A program made the translations under genes and the position numbers. 64,000 nt of DNA, from positions 36,127 to 100,126 of the forward strand of contig JAFGAR010000005.1 of NCBI GenBank assembly GCA_016933575.1. Direction: 5' to 3'. The notes below the pieces were generated by a model. That model did not search any database. It had not been told where the DNA came from and was given only the letters and a program-made list of their open reading frames with translations. The stretch is from Candidatus Thorarchaeota archaeon. Its GTDB lineage: Archaea > Asgardarchaeota > Thorarchaeia > Thorarchaeales > Thorarchaeaceae. Below, in pieces: positions 36,010 through 44,729 of the stretch (positions are counted from its first letter, which is position 1; each line of letters starts with the position of its first letter).

Positions 36010-36921
36010 TCAATTATCACCAATGAGTCTCTGTGCGAACCATTCTGGGTCAAAATGTCTGAGATCGTCATATCCCTGTCCAACACCGATATAGACAACC
36101 GGACGACCAGTAGTAAAGGCAACTGATAACGCGGCGCCACCTGAGGGGTCTGCATCTACCTTGGTGAGAATAGCACCATCAATTGTGATTGCTTTGTGAA
36201 ACTCTTTAGCTTGTGAGAGTGCATCATTCCCTGCTAGTGCATCGCCCACGAAGAGCTTGAGGTCTGGATTTGCTACCCGAGCTATCTTCTTCATCTCTTC
36301 CAGAAGATTCTTGTTGCTCTGCATTCTACCAGCACTATCTATCAATACTACATCGATGTGCTTTGCTTTTGCATGAGCTATAGCATCAAAAGCAATAGCT
36401 GCAGCATCAGCTCCATAGTCTTGCTTAATGACACGAATTCCAAGACGCTCTGCATGCTTTTCGAGCTGCTCAATACTTCCAGCACGATAGGTATCTCCAG
36501 CAGCAATGACCACCGAAAGTCCATTCTTCTTGAGCATATTTGCGAACTTTGCTAATGTCGTCGTCTTCCCTGTACCATTCACTCCCACGAAGAGAATGGT
36601 TGTAATCTCTCCCCTTTCTTTACGTTCCTTTGCAAATTCAATAGGATCTAAAGGATATTCAGGAGTTAGAACCTCTAAGACCGACTCATAAATTGCAGTT
36701 TTGAAGAGATGTGTTGTATTTTCCAGTCTTCCTGTTCTTGTTCCTAGTAGCTTCTCTTTTGTTAAATTGCAAATATGTTCTGCCACTTCTACAGCAACAT
36801 CGTTTTGTATTAGAACCATCTGCAGTTCCCATACTGCATCCTTCAGATTCTTCTCATTCAGTTCCTTTGTCGTAGTCTTAATGACTGCCTTGTCAAGCGA
36901 TCCTCTAAGCTTGTCAAACAA
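36010..36921 (-). CDS. ftsY: signal recognition particle receptor FtsY
   Basis: The 303-residue SRP-type GTPase: N domain helices, G1 'LFVGVNGTGKTTTLAKFA', 'DTYRAGSIEQLE', G3 'DSAGRMQSNKNLLEEM', G4 'TKVDADPSGGAALS'. It lacks the long acidic N-terminal A domain, as in other archaea. It docks ribosome-nascent chains at the membrane translocon. Confidence 0.96.
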   Translation of the reverse strand: MFDKLRGSLDKAVIKTTTKELNEKNLKDAVWELQMVLIQNDVAVEVAEHICNLTKEKLLGTRTGRLENTTHLFKTAIYESVLEVLTPEYPLDPIEFAKERKERGEITTILFVGVNGTGKTTTLAKFANMLKKNGLSVVIAAGDTYRAGSIEQLEKHAERLGIRVIKQDYGADAAAIAFDAIAHAKAKHIDVVLIDSAGRMQSNKNLLEEMKKIARVANPDLKLFVGDALAGNDALSQAKEFHKAITIDGAILTKVDADPSGGAALSVAFTTGRPVVYIGVGQGYDDLRHFDPEWFAQRLIGDN

Positions 36922-36933
36922 TCATAATTCCTC

Positions 36934-37374
36934 CTATTCTTCAGGAGATGATTCTTGAATCTTAGCGGCAAGCTGTTGAAATTGATTGTTTAGAACTTGA
37001 GAACGAGCAATGAGTTTCTGATATTCTTCAGCAAGAGTGTTATACTGCTTCTCAAGACCGCTAATGGCCTCTTCTACAGCTTTTTTAGCTTCACCTACAC
37101 TCTGGTTGATTCTAACTCCACTCCCTATGCTCCGGGTCACCTTTGAGGGGTTGACAAGTTTCGCTTCGATGAAGATACTTCCTCCCACATTGAGAAGCAT
37201 CTCTTCATCCTCTTTCTTCCCTTCAATCTCCTTCAAAACCAGTAGTCCTGACTGATAGTTTGTGAGATATGCCTGAATGATCTCTAGGCGCTGTTGTAGC
37301 AGACTAATGTTCGAATCTGTGAGCTGTTGTTCTGTATAGATTCTCTGGAGGAGCTGTTGCTGCTCTTCACTCAT
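36934..37374 (-). CDS. pfdA: prefoldin alpha subunit
   Basis: 146 residues: two long coiled-coil helices (about 5-55 and 100-142) linked by a beta-hairpin region with 'VLLNVGGSIFIEAKL'-like sequence ('MLLNVGGSIFIEAKLVN'). Prefoldin hands unfolded proteins to the thermosome. Its start overlaps the L20e gene end by 4 bases, and FtsY follows by 12, so it is embedded in the operon. Confidence 0.94.
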   Translation of the reverse strand: MSEEQQQLLQRIYTEQQLTDSNISLLQQRLEIIQAYLTNYQSGLLVLKEIEGKKEDEEMLLNVGGSIFIEAKLVNPSKVTRSIGSGVRINQSVGEAKKAVEEAISGLEKQYNTLAEEYQKLIARSQVLNNQFQQLAAKIQESSPEE

Positions 37375-37625
37375 GAAAAATCGCTCTCCACACCAAGGAT
37401 TCTGCGGAGGTCCAGATTAGTTACCTCTTCTGGCTTTAGCTCTTTGATTTCATTGATTGAAATCTCAATTCTTCGAACCTTGTGTCGACTACCTAGTTCA
37501 GACATGATTCGTTCTCGAACATGTGCTTCCTTGTCTGCAAGTAGTTCTCGGGAGAATCTGAACTTTCGTTTCTTCTTCTTATATTCGCCTGATACTCGCC
37601 AAATCTTCGAACTCATTGTCATCAT
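37371..37625 (-). CDS. rpl20e: ribosomal protein eL20 (LX/L18Ae)
   Basis: 84 residues with 'KIWRVSGEYKKKKRKFRFSR' and 'VRERIMSELGSRHKVRR', the archaeal LX form. Start ATG 37625; an ATG at 37616 would give the shorter usual N-terminus. The 3' end overlaps prefoldin alpha. Confidence 0.9.
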   Translation of the reverse strand: MMTMSSKIWRVSGEYKKKKRKFRFSRELLADKEAHVRERIMSELGSRHKVRRIEISINEIKELKPEEVTNLDLRRILGVESDFS

Positions 37626-37632
37626 TCCTCAA

Positions 37633-38298
37633 TTATACGAATCCTAGGACCTGACTTATATGTGCAAGTTCAACACCTGTTGTATCAGATCCTGCTATCA
37701 TACCATCAACATTAGCTAGAACCCCTAGACTTGTGTATGGGCTGCCTCTGTTGACAGTTCCAACTTCTACGTGTACTTTTAACAGCTGTGATAGAAGGTC
37801 AATTTCTTCATCTGTAGCTAATGGGTGTAGTACTGCTCCATGATTGGTTGCAATACTGTTCGCTCCTACAATAGGTAGCTTTGCTATCGTTCCAGGAACC
37901 ACTTCAACATCAAGAATGTCAGCGATTTTCTTGATGGCCTTTGACGAAAATTCTGGGTGACACATTGCACCGTTATCATTGGCAACAATGATGTTACCAA
38001 GTGCTGTCATTTTGTCATCAATCCAGTCCACTGGTACCTCTGAGGACTGCTTTAGAGTATTTAGCTCGTCATCATTGGTCGTGTAAGGAACAAGGACACC
38101 ATTGGAATTGGCGGCTGCAAGAAGTCCTACCGCATCTAGTGTAGCAACTGTGGACTGCACTAGGGGGAGGTTAAATGCTCTCTCAACGACAGCTAGAACC
38201 TTCTCTGAAATGTTAGGACTAACAAATACAAAACTGTCTGTCGCGATTCCATAAGCTCCCACATTAGAATCGCTCTCGAAGCTAGTTCGGGCGATCAT
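37633..38298 (-). CDS. eif6: translation initiation factor aIF6
   Basis: 221 residues built as the five-fold pseudo-repeat 'pentein' of eIF6, with repeated 'N..G...P....DEE' units ('NSNGVLVPYTTNDDELNTL', 'ATNHGAVLHPLATDEEIDLL'). It binds the 50S subunit and prevents early joining with 30S. Flanked by eL31 and eL20 as in many archaea. Confidence 0.95.
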   Translation of the reverse strand: MIARTSFESDSNVGAYGIATDSFVFVSPNISEKVLAVVERAFNLPLVQSTVATLDAVGLLAAANSNGVLVPYTTNDDELNTLKQSSEVPVDWIDDKMTALGNIIVANDNGAMCHPEFSSKAIKKIADILDVEVVPGTIAKLPIVGANSIATNHGAVLHPLATDEEIDLLSQLLKVHVEVGTVNRGSPYTSLGVLANVDGMIAGSDTTGVELAHISQVLGFV

Positions 38299-38304
38299 TC
38301 AGGA

Positions 38305-38718
38305 CTATCCCTCCGCAAGATAAACGCGCACAAGGTTGTCAGCATTCTTGGTCGCTCTAACTCTGACCCTTCGAGGAGGTCTCTCTATTCCTCTTGCCCA
38401 GAGTTTTTCATTGACTTCTGGCTGAATAAGTAGCTCTTCAGGTTTCATGTGTCTTTCAACAAATTCCCTGAGTATCCTTACAGATCTATTTGCTCGACGG
38501 AGTCGGCTACCAGTCCAATACGCTTTACGCAGTGGAACTGTGTAAATACGTTCATCAATAATTTCCTCTTCAGGTTCGGCTTCTTCAGAAACAGCCTCCT
38601 CAGTCTTAGGTGCTTCGCTAACAGGGGCCTTCTCTACCTCTTCGATCTCTTCAATCTCTTCTAATTCTGGTTCTTCCTCAGAAATCTCGACCTCTGCTTC
38701 TTTCTTCTTCTTTGACAT
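38305..38718 (-). CDS. rpl31e: ribosomal protein eL31 with acidic N-terminal extension
   Basis: The eL31 core runs from about residue 55 ('ERIYTVPLRKAYWTGSRLRR' to 'VRVRATKNADNLVRVYLAEG'). It is preceded by a KKKK patch and a Glu/Pro-rich acidic stretch of about 50 residues absent from standard eL31 (85-95 residues). eL31 lies near the exit tunnel, so the tail could serve as a docking site for nascent-chain factors; this is speculative. Confidence 0.93.
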   Translation of the reverse strand: MSKKKKEAEVEISEEEPELEEIEEIEEVEKAPVSEAPKTEEAVSEEAEPEEEIIDERIYTVPLRKAYWTGSRLRRANRSVRILREFVERHMKPEELLIQPEVNEKLWARGIERPPRRVRVRATKNADNLVRVYLAEG

Positions 38719-38732
38719 CTATCCACACCTGA

Positions 38733-38888
38733 CTATGGTTTTAGCTTTGTCTGACGCCAGTTTCGCTGTGCCGGTGTTCTTCTTACTTTTCCTCCGGTCT
38801 TTACTATTACCCATGTAGGAACCGAGGAATTACTCTTCATTGCTTTTGCCATTCTGAGTTTCTTTGCCAGTGGCTTATTTCGTGCCAT
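38733..38888 (-). CDS. rpl39e: ribosomal protein eL39
   Basis: A 51-residue basic protein starting ATG at 38888. It has '[19 protein letters not shown]', 'VPTWVIVKT' and ends '[16 protein letters not shown]', the full eL39 pattern. It lines the ribosomal exit tunnel. The gene is only 156 bases and lies just upstream of eL31. Confidence 0.97.
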   Translation of the reverse strand: MARNKPLAKKLRMAKAMKSNSSVPTWVIVKTGGKVRRTPAQRNWRQTKLKP

Positions 38889-38907
38889 ATTGATCACCTG
38901 TACAGCT

Positions 38908-39237
38908 TTACCTGAACGTTATCTTTCGTTCACGCTCTTTACCTTGCAGTTGCTGCAAGAGAGCTTTCAGTTGTTCGTCAGTTACCTGACCCCTGAGTCT
39001 TCCAGTACCCGCCAGTTGAATCAGCTGCATCTCAATTTGCTCAGCGAACTGAGGTTTCACAATCTTGATGTTTGTGAGCCTTGCCCGTGCCTCAGGCGTT
39101 AGGATTTTTCTGAGCACAGCCTCTTTCTGAGCTTCTGCTTCAGCCGCAGCTTGTTCCTCTGCCTGTTCTCTGAAGGCTTGTTGTTGAAGAGAAGCCATTT
39201 TCTTCTGACGTATTGCTTCTAGCTCCTCATCATCCAT
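38908..39237 (-). CDS. PDCD5-family DNA/protein-binding protein
   Basis: 109 residues: charged coiled N-terminal helix with many Gln/Glu/Ala, then the PDCD5 three-helix core ('[20 protein letters not shown]', '[17 protein letters not shown]', '[13 protein letters not shown]'). Archaeal members bind DNA weakly and are encoded beside eS19. Function remains open; a ribosome or chaperonin link is possible. Confidence 0.93.
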   Translation of the reverse strand: MDDEELEAIRQKKMASLQQQAFREQAEEQAAAEAEAQKEAVLRKILTPEARARLTNIKIVKPQFAEQIEMQLIQLAGTGRLRGQVTDEQLKALLQQLQGKERERKITFR

Positions 39238-39255
39238 CTTGCCATGTCACCTGGC

Positions 39256-39708
39256 TTAGTATTTGTTAAGCTCTGGGATTGCCTTTGAGAGTTCATTCTT
39301 CAAAGCTGATGACAATCTGTCCATGTATGACCTACCAATGTCAGTCATCTCACGGCCTTTATTGCCGCGTTTCTTGATGAAGCCAGCTCGTTCGAGTTGT
39401 TGAAGTGCAGTCCTGATAATAGCACCACCACTTTTCTTGAACTCATTGGGCTTTACACCGCGTCTCTGTTTGCCTCCATAGTCTATTCTCAGTCTCTCAG
39501 TACCAATAGGTCCATTGAGATAGAGTTTCCTTAGAATGCTAGCGCATCTGACGTACCAGAAATCTGGATCGTCTGGTGCTCTCTCCTTATGGCTTCCTGT
39601 TTTGACATATGGAACCCAGTCTGGAGGAGCAATCTCTTCTCTGGACTTCAGGTCCTGAGCGAGTCGCCGAATCAGGATGTTGGCTGGGATATCATAGACT
39701 GTAGGCAT
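39256..39708 (-). CDS. rps19e: ribosomal protein eS19
   Basis: 150 residues with 'TVYDIPANILIRRLAQDLKS', 'PDWVPYVKTGSHKERAP' and 'GGAIIRTALQQLERAGFIKK', normal eS19. It takes part in small-subunit maturation. The 207-base gap upstream (39709-39915) holds its likely promoter, including a TTTATGC element near 39805 on the reverse strand. Confidence 0.96.
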   Translation of the reverse strand: MPTVYDIPANILIRRLAQDLKSREEIAPPDWVPYVKTGSHKERAPDDPDFWYVRCASILRKLYLNGPIGTERLRIDYGGKQRRGVKPNEFKKSGGAIIRTALQQLERAGFIKKRGNKGREMTDIGRSYMDRLSSALKNELSKAIPELNKY

Positions 39709-39915
39709 TTTTCAGTCACCAATCTTACTGAGTATGCGTCACCTAACACGATTTCGGTCGATGACTTACCTCAAAAGGTTGGAGTCACCGTCTAGAGTGT
39801 GCATAAAAGGATTTTCATGGGTCTACTATGATTTTAGGTGGTTAAAACGGTCCTCTAACAGGTAATCTAACCAGATTACGTAATGATGATATTCTAATCA
39901 GTAATATGCTTTGAA

Positions 39916-40200
39916 TTATTCTAATCCACGCATTTCTTTTGTCTTGTAAATAACAGCTGTGTTCCCCCGAAATCCTGCAACTTTTGCTCCGCACTTTTTG
40001 CAGAGTAATTCCGCTAGTTCTACTTTGCTGGAGTCCCCTATAGCGTTTCGTAGAATTCTGATTTTCATATACTTGTGTTGTTTGAGTAGTCGTTTTGCTT
40101 CCTCAATGACACTATCAGACACTCCACCCTTTCCAATCTGCATCATGGCTGGGTCTTGCCATGCAATCTTTATTCTCTCGGGGTCCATCTCGGGTCTCAT
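39916..40200 (-). CDS. YhbY/CRS1-type RNA-binding protein
   Basis: A 94-residue CRM domain protein: 'MMQIGKGGVSDSVIEEAKRL', 'HKYMKIRILRNA' and a 'CGAKVAGFRGNTAVIYK' with the GxxG-like RNA-binding loop. YhbY associates with pre-50S particles. It sits between eS19 and the RNase P subunit gene. Confidence 0.92.
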   Translation of the reverse strand: MRPEMDPERIKIAWQDPAMMQIGKGGVSDSVIEEAKRLLKQHKYMKIRILRNAIGDSSKVELAELLCKKCGAKVAGFRGNTAVIYKTKEMRGLE

Positions 40201-40238
40201 TGTATTTCACCAAACTTGCCTTTCTAGCTCTGATTAAT

Positions 40239-40655
40239 CTATGCTTCTGACCTTGGTGCGTGTACGTAGAATCTCTTTATCTTACCACATTTCAGGCACG
40301 TTACAACAACATGCTTGGCTCTGTTATGCCTGATTCTAATTCTGCATGTATCTCCCGGTATCAAAATGCTTCCGCATTCTCTGCAGATTCTTCTACTGAT
40401 CTCCCGTGGAACCTTGATTCTTGCGCGTTGTGCAATCTTTCTGGCATTCAACATCTGTTCCCGAGCAGTATTCGGATGTAATTCTACCTCTCGTAAGGCA
40501 TTTTCCCAGAGTATCTCTATCCTTGCCTTTGCGAGTCGATGCATCTTTTCTTTTGCATATCTTCTCTTTGACAAGGGAACACATCCTGCTCTGATTTGAC
40601 AGCATTCACACTGCTTAAATTGTTCGTGTAACTCCTTTCTATGAGGATTTGTCAT
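40239..40655 (-). CDS. rnp4: ribonuclease P protein component 4 (Rpp21)
   Basis: 138 residues: N-terminal helices and a zinc ribbon 'RRICRECGSILIPGDTCRIR' ... 'VVVTCLKCGKIKRFYVHAP' with four Cys. Rpp21 pairs with Rpp29 on the specificity domain of RNase P RNA in tRNA 5' processing. Its ATG (40655-40653) overlaps, in opposite orientation, the ATG of Nep1 (CATG). Confidence 0.92.
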   Translation of the reverse strand: MTNPHRKELHEQFKQCECCQIRAGCVPLSKRRYAKEKMHRLAKARIEILWENALREVELHPNTAREQMLNARKIAQRARIKVPREISRRICRECGSILIPGDTCRIRIRHNRAKHVVVTCLKCGKIKRFYVHAPRSEA

Positions 40656-41370
40656 GCTTCATGTGATTTTACTTGAGAGCGCATTGGAACTAGTTCCTTC
40701 AGAGATCTCCCCCCTAAAAGAGATTCAACAATATGCTTATCGTCGTGGAAAGAAACCTAACGAGATTGCGCTTGATCAGACGCATCATGGCAAAGCAATG
40801 ATGAAACTTACAAATAGTGAAAAACGGGGTCGACCAGACATCATCTTTCACTCCCTCGTTACTTTGCTTGAAACACCCCTATGTAAGGAAGGGTTTCTAT
40901 CTGTGTACATTCATCTACAGGATGGACGAATCATTATCGTAAATCCTAAAGTGCGACTTCCTCGTAACTATGACAGGTTCATTGGTCTCATGGAGCAGCT
41001 ACTGATTAGAGGCAGAGTTCCCTATGAAGGAGAAGCCCTTCTTCAAACATCCGAACAGAATTTGTCTGGACTTGTATCACAACTCACTGAGGGATCTCCT
41101 GATTACAAGTCCATTCTCACAATAGAAGGCGGAGAAAAAACACCTACGCAAGTTCTCTCAGATATGTTTCCTTGGGATTCCACAATACCAGTCGTTGTGG
41201 GAATTGGTGCTTTCCCTCATGGTGACTTCTCTGATGAAGTAAAGCAATTATTCGATAATCATATTGAGCTGGATACGGAGGTCATGATGGCTTGGCATGT
41301 ATGTGCAGAAATCCTGTGGGTGTACTCTCAGAGAATTAGCTTAATTCGTAAACGATTTGGACAATACTAA
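40654..41370 (+). CDS. nep1: 16S rRNA pseudouridine N1-methyltransferase Nep1
   Basis: A 238-residue SPOUT-fold enzyme with 'LDQTHHGKAMMKL', 'RGRPDIIFHSLVTLLETPLC', 'VVVGIGAFPHGDFS' (SAM-binding knot) and a 'VRLPRNYDRFIGLMEQLL' segment. It methylates the pseudouridine at the Emg1 site of small-subunit rRNA. It starts at ATG 40654, overlapping the start codon of Rpp21 on the other strand, so both promoters must lie in the opposing coding sequence unless a later start is used. Confidence 0.94.
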   Translation: MLHVILLESALELVPSEISPLKEIQQYAYRRGKKPNEIALDQTHHGKAMMKLTNSEKRGRPDIIFHSLVTLLETPLCKEGFLSVYIHLQDGRIIIVNPKVRLPRNYDRFIGLMEQLLIRGRVPYEGEALLQTSEQNLSGLVSQLTEGSPDYKSILTIEGGEKTPTQVLSDMFPWDSTIPVVVGIGAFPHGDFSDEVKQLFDNHIELDTEVMMAWHVCAEILWVYSQRISLIRKRFGQY

Positions 41371-41373
41371 GTA

Positions 41374-41796
41374 CTATTGGCTCTCAAAGGCAGACTTGTC
41401 AGTTTGGTCTGGATCCGTTTCTTCTGGTACTGGCTGTTTTTGGATTCTACGCCACATTATGAACAAGACAGCGGTTAGAATAACTCCTGAAGGAATATAG
41501 TATCCAAACACGAAAATGAAGAACTGAACTGGCGAAAGGACCACCAGATTTGTCACGACAGGGTAGGATATCACATGTACAATGAATAGCACTATGACTG
41601 GTTTGCCAAATCGACGATACCATCCACCGCTCGCCTCGTCTCTTGCGTTAAATGAGGCAAGCAGACTCTCAGCTCTTTTTGTACTATCTTGCTGGAACCA
41701 CAACAGCCCTCTAGAATAACCATATACTACAAACACCGTGAAAAAAACCAGAAAAGCCAGAATTAACAGAATGGGGTTAAAATTACCTATTTGCAT
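41374..41796 (-). CDS. two-to-three TM protein, unknown
   Basis: 140 residues from ATG 41796, which has GGAATGGAG upstream; the longer frame to 41934 adds an implausible N-terminus. TM segments are at about 7-27, 62-82 and 92-112, and the C-terminus is acidic. No family recognised. It is convergent with Nep1, with 3 bases between stops. Confidence 0.55.
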   Translation of the reverse strand: MQIGNFNPILLILAFLVFFTVFVVYGYSRGLLWFQQDSTKRAESLLASFNARDEASGGWYRRFGKPVIVLFIVHVISYPVVTNLVVLSPVQFFIFVFGYYIPSGVILTAVLFIMWRRIQKQPVPEETDPDQTDKSAFESQ

Positions 41797-42043
41797 GGTT
41801 TCTCCATTCCCTGAGATATATCTAGATGATATAACTGTAATATCTGTTTCCATACATAAAGCAGATTCCCTACTCATAATCCAGAAACGCGTTTGAGGAA
41901 TATCGCAATGTTCCCGTGTGTAGATAATTATCACATCTAAGGGCTGCTGTTTTTGAAACTACACACCTCCACTTGCTCCACGTATAGAGTCACTATTACA
42001 ATATGCTTAAATCTTGAACAAAAGCAATCATGTTTTAATGCCT

Positions 42044-42121
42044 GCGGCCATAGTCTAGCCTGGTCTAGGATAGAACCCTTCCAAGGTTCTGAGCCGGGTT
42101 CAAATCCCGGTGGCCGCACCA
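42044..42121 (+). tRNA. tRNA-Gly (anticodon TCC)
   Basis: Acceptor GCGGCCA/TGGCCGC, anticodon stem GAACC/GGTTC around CTTCCAA (TCC), T stem GCCGG.../CCCGG with TTCAAAT loop, discriminator A, CCA encoded at 42119-42121. It has no intron, unlike the other glycine tRNA in the window. A convergent CDS ends inside its 3' half. Confidence 0.95.
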
Positions 42122-42594
42122 ACTCTCTTTTCAACATCTCTGGCCTCTTTGTCCTCGGAGTTTCTTTTCAGATATTCCTTGATATGCACATCAGCCCCCT
42201 CAAAGTCGCCCAGTTTTTCTTTGCATACTGCAGCACTGTATAGTGCTCTCTGATGATCGGGCATGTCATACAGAATCGGATCAAGGTAGCGAAGTGCATC
42301 TCTCCATTGCTCTTTTTCCATGTATTCGAGAGCGAGTTGGAGATATTTCTCGGATACCGCATATTGTGAGTATCGTCGAGGATACTCATACCATCCCATG
42401 AATTCTTTGAATGCATAGGTAACAACAGGTACAAAGAATCCAAGCAGAAGAGCAGTCACATCATCCCATGGCAAGAATCCTGCTCTTGAAAGAGCCAAAC
42501 AGGTCAAAGCACAGAGAGTACCAGTTGTCAGATACCAGAATACTGCCCATTTTGGTTCTTTGTAGAACTTGTATCCCCACTTTCTTAGACTCAT
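42100..42594 (-). CDS. membrane-anchored TPR-like protein
   Basis: 164 residues: two TM helices near the N-terminus (about 18-36 and 43-63), then helical TPR-like repeats ('SEKYLQLALEYMEKEQWRDA', 'HQRALYSAAVCKEKLGDFEG'). Start ATG 42594. The last 7 codons are antisense to tRNA-Gly(TCC), so the reading frame ends within the tRNA gene. It is divergent from topoisomerase IB. A scaffold role is typical of TPR proteins; partner unknown. Confidence 0.7.
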   Translation of the reverse strand: MSLRKWGYKFYKEPKWAVFWYLTTGTLCALTCLALSRAGFLPWDDVTALLLGFFVPVVTYAFKEFMGWYEYPRRYSQYAVSEKYLQLALEYMEKEQWRDALRYLDPILYDMPDHQRALYSAAVCKEKLGDFEGADVHIKEYLKRNSEDKEARDVEKRVGAATGI

Positions 42595-42716
42595 TGCATT
42601 CTCAACGTACTATTGAGGAGGCATGTAAAAAGGGATACTTTTCAAGCAGCATTTTAGTCCAACAGCGCAATCCTTTTGTTATCACCAATAAAACAGCCAA
42701 CCTACGAGGCATTCTC

Positions 42717-44729
42717 ATGGAATCTCTAGCACACAATGGCATTCTTGTATTAGAACCTCCACCCGCAAAGGATCTTAGAATCAAAACCCGCGAGAAAGAG
42801 ATAGTTCTCTCTCAATTACAAGAAGAGATGGCAACAGCTTGGGTCCGAAAACTTGGCACTCCCTATGTTGAAGATCCCGTATTTGCTGAGAATTTCATGA
42901 CAGACTTCAGTAAAGCACTAGGAATCGAGCCCGTTCTGAAAGTGGAAGAGATTGATTTCACGGAGGTGATTCGAGTTGTGGAGGCAGAACGAGCGGTGAA
43001 GGAGAACATGTCCTCTGAGGAAAAGAAAGCACAACGAGAAGAACGGAAACAACTTCGTGAGGACCTCAAGGAAAAGTATGGCTATGCAACCGTTGACGGT
43101 GAACGGATGGAACTTGGTAACTATCAGACTGAACCCTCTGGCATCTTTATGGGGCGTGGTCAACATCCTCTACGTGGAAGATGGAAACAGGGTGCAACCA
43201 AGAAGGACATCACGCTCAATATAGACCCGCTAGCAAGAGAGGACCTTGAAGGTGAATGGAAGGAGTTGATTTGGGCTCCTGATACCATGTGGATTGCAAA
43301 GTGGACTGACGAGTTGACCGGGAAGGTCAAATACATCTGGCTGCATGATAGCACTCCTATCAAACAGGAACGTGAAGCAGCCAAGTTCGATAAAGCACTC
43401 AAGGTCGAAAGGCACATTGATGATATTCGTGCTCATATAAGGGACGGACTAAGCTCTGAGAAGGCTCAGACACGAATGATTGCTGCAGCTTGTTATCTAA
43501 TCGATAGACTCAGTCTTCGAGTAGGTGATGAAAAGGATCCTGAAGAGGCTGATACAGTTGGTGCAACGACACTTCGCGCTGAGCATCTGATCTTCAAGAA
43601 AGCCTCCATAATCTTTGATTTTCTTGGAAAGGACAGTGTTCCTTGGCATAAGGAGATTCAACCAAATCCAGATGTGTATCGAGTACTAAAGGAACTTCAT
43701 GATAATGCTCTGGAACGTATCTCTTCCTTCAAAGCTAAGAAATCCAAAAAGACCAAAGCCAATCCAAAGAAGATTGCACAGATCTTTCCAAGTATTGGTA
43801 GCACTCATGTGAATCGCTTTCTGAGCGAGGTATATCCAGGACTAACAGCAAAAGTATTTCGAACCTATCACGCTTCGACCATCATGCGTGATGTGCTGAG
43901 GAAGAGCAAGGCTAAGCGAACTGATCCCGAGTTCATCAAGAAAGAGGCATTCAAACGGGCGAATCTCGAAGTTGCGCGTGTGATGAATCACACAAAACAG
44001 GCTCCCAAGGGATGGAGTACAACTGCTACAAGATACCAAGACCGAATCAAGAAGGCAGAAAAAAGGGTTCAGAAATCTAGGGCGCAATTGAAAGAAAAGC
44101 AGCTTCAATCGAGAAGAATCAAGAAGAAAGAGGCTGATATACGAAGTAAGAAGCAAGAACTGATAACAAAACGGAAGGCCACTCTTGAAACCTACAAGGC
44201 ATCCGTTGCATCGTGGCGTGAAAAGCGGGACCATGCGAAGATTGCTTGGGATAATGCTCGTGATCAAAAGAGTCGCACAAGGTCAAGTAGACGAAAAGGA
44301 AAGACAACAAAGAAGGAGCGTCTTGAATCTGCACAAGAACGAATTGACCGAACTAAAGAGCGACTAGACAGTTATGAAACTAGCCTGACAACAGCTCGAG
44401 AGCGATATCAGAAGAGCAAGGAATCCTTAGAAAAGATGCAGTCGTCTTTTACTAAATGGAAAGAAGCCTCTTCTAAACGAATAACATCTGCAGAACGAAC
44501 TGTGGAAATACTCAAAGACCGAGTGAATAAAGCCGAGTTGGCAAAGCAGAAGATTGAGAGTGATTTTGCTCTTGCAAAAGAGAGTCGTACTTGGAACTTG
44601 GGCACCTCACTAAAGTCATACATCCATCCAAAGGTTGTGTACAACTGGTCGCAACGAGTTGATTTTGATTGGAGAGATGTATACAGCAAGGCTCTGCAGC
44701 GAAAATTTGAGGGCTGGATTGAAGAGTAA
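42717..44729 (+). CDS. topIB: DNA topoisomerase IB (eukaryote type) with very long linker
   Basis: 670 residues from ATG 42717, where the core 'HNGILVLEPPPAK' begins. Core motifs: 'IFMGRGQHPLRGRWKQ', 'CYLIDRLSLRVGDEK', 'EADTVGATTLRAEHL', 'KVFRTYHASTIMRDVL' (Arg382), 'VMNHTKQAPKG' (His425), and 'NLGTSLKSYIHPKVVYNW' with catalytic Tyr635. Between residues about 436 and 620 lies a charged coiled-coil linker of some 185 residues, more than twice the human linker. The enzyme nicks one strand and relaxes supercoils without ATP. Type IB enzymes occur in Thaumarchaeota and some Asgard lineages. A longer frame (TTG 42594) would add 41 residues overlapping the divergent gene's start. Confidence 0.92.
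   Translation: MESLAHNGILVLEPPPAKDLRIKTREKEIVLSQLQEEMATAWVRKLGTPYVEDPVFAENFMTDFSKALGIEPVLKVEEIDFTEVIRVVEAERAVKENMSSEEKKAQREERKQLREDLKEKYGYATVDGERMELGNYQTEPSGIFMGRGQHPLRGRWKQGATKKDITLNIDPLAREDLEGEWKELIWAPDTMWIAKWTDELTGKVKYIWLHDSTPIKQEREAAKFDKALKVERHIDDIRAHIRDGLSSEKAQTRMIAAACYLIDRLSLRVGDEKDPEEADTVGATTLRAEHLIFKKASIIFDFLGKDSVPWHKEIQPNPDVYRVLKELHDNALERISSFKAKKSKKTKANPKKIAQIFPSIGSTHVNRFLSEVYPGLTAKVFRTYHASTIMRDVLRKSKAKRTDPEFIKKEAFKRANLEVARVMNHTKQAPKGWSTTATRYQDRIKKAEKRVQKSRAQLKEKQLQSRRIKKKEADIRSKKQELITKRKATLETYKASVASWREKRDHAKIAWDNARDQKSRTRSSRRKGKTTKKERLESAQERIDRTKERLDSYETSLTTARERYQKSKESLEKMQSSFTKWKEASSKRITSAERTVEILKDRVNKAELAKQKIESDFALAKESRTWNLGTSLKSYIHPKVVYNWSQRVDFDWRDVYSKALQRKFEGWIEE

Noticed and set aside
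41937..42137. Minus-strand ORF 'RPPGFEPGSEP' across tRNA-Gly(TCC)
   Set aside because: Another tRNA-antisense artefact with no coding support.
42468..42716. N-terminal extension of topoisomerase IB
   Set aside because: It overlaps the start of the divergent TPR gene, and type IB enzymes begin near 'HNG', matching ATG 42717.
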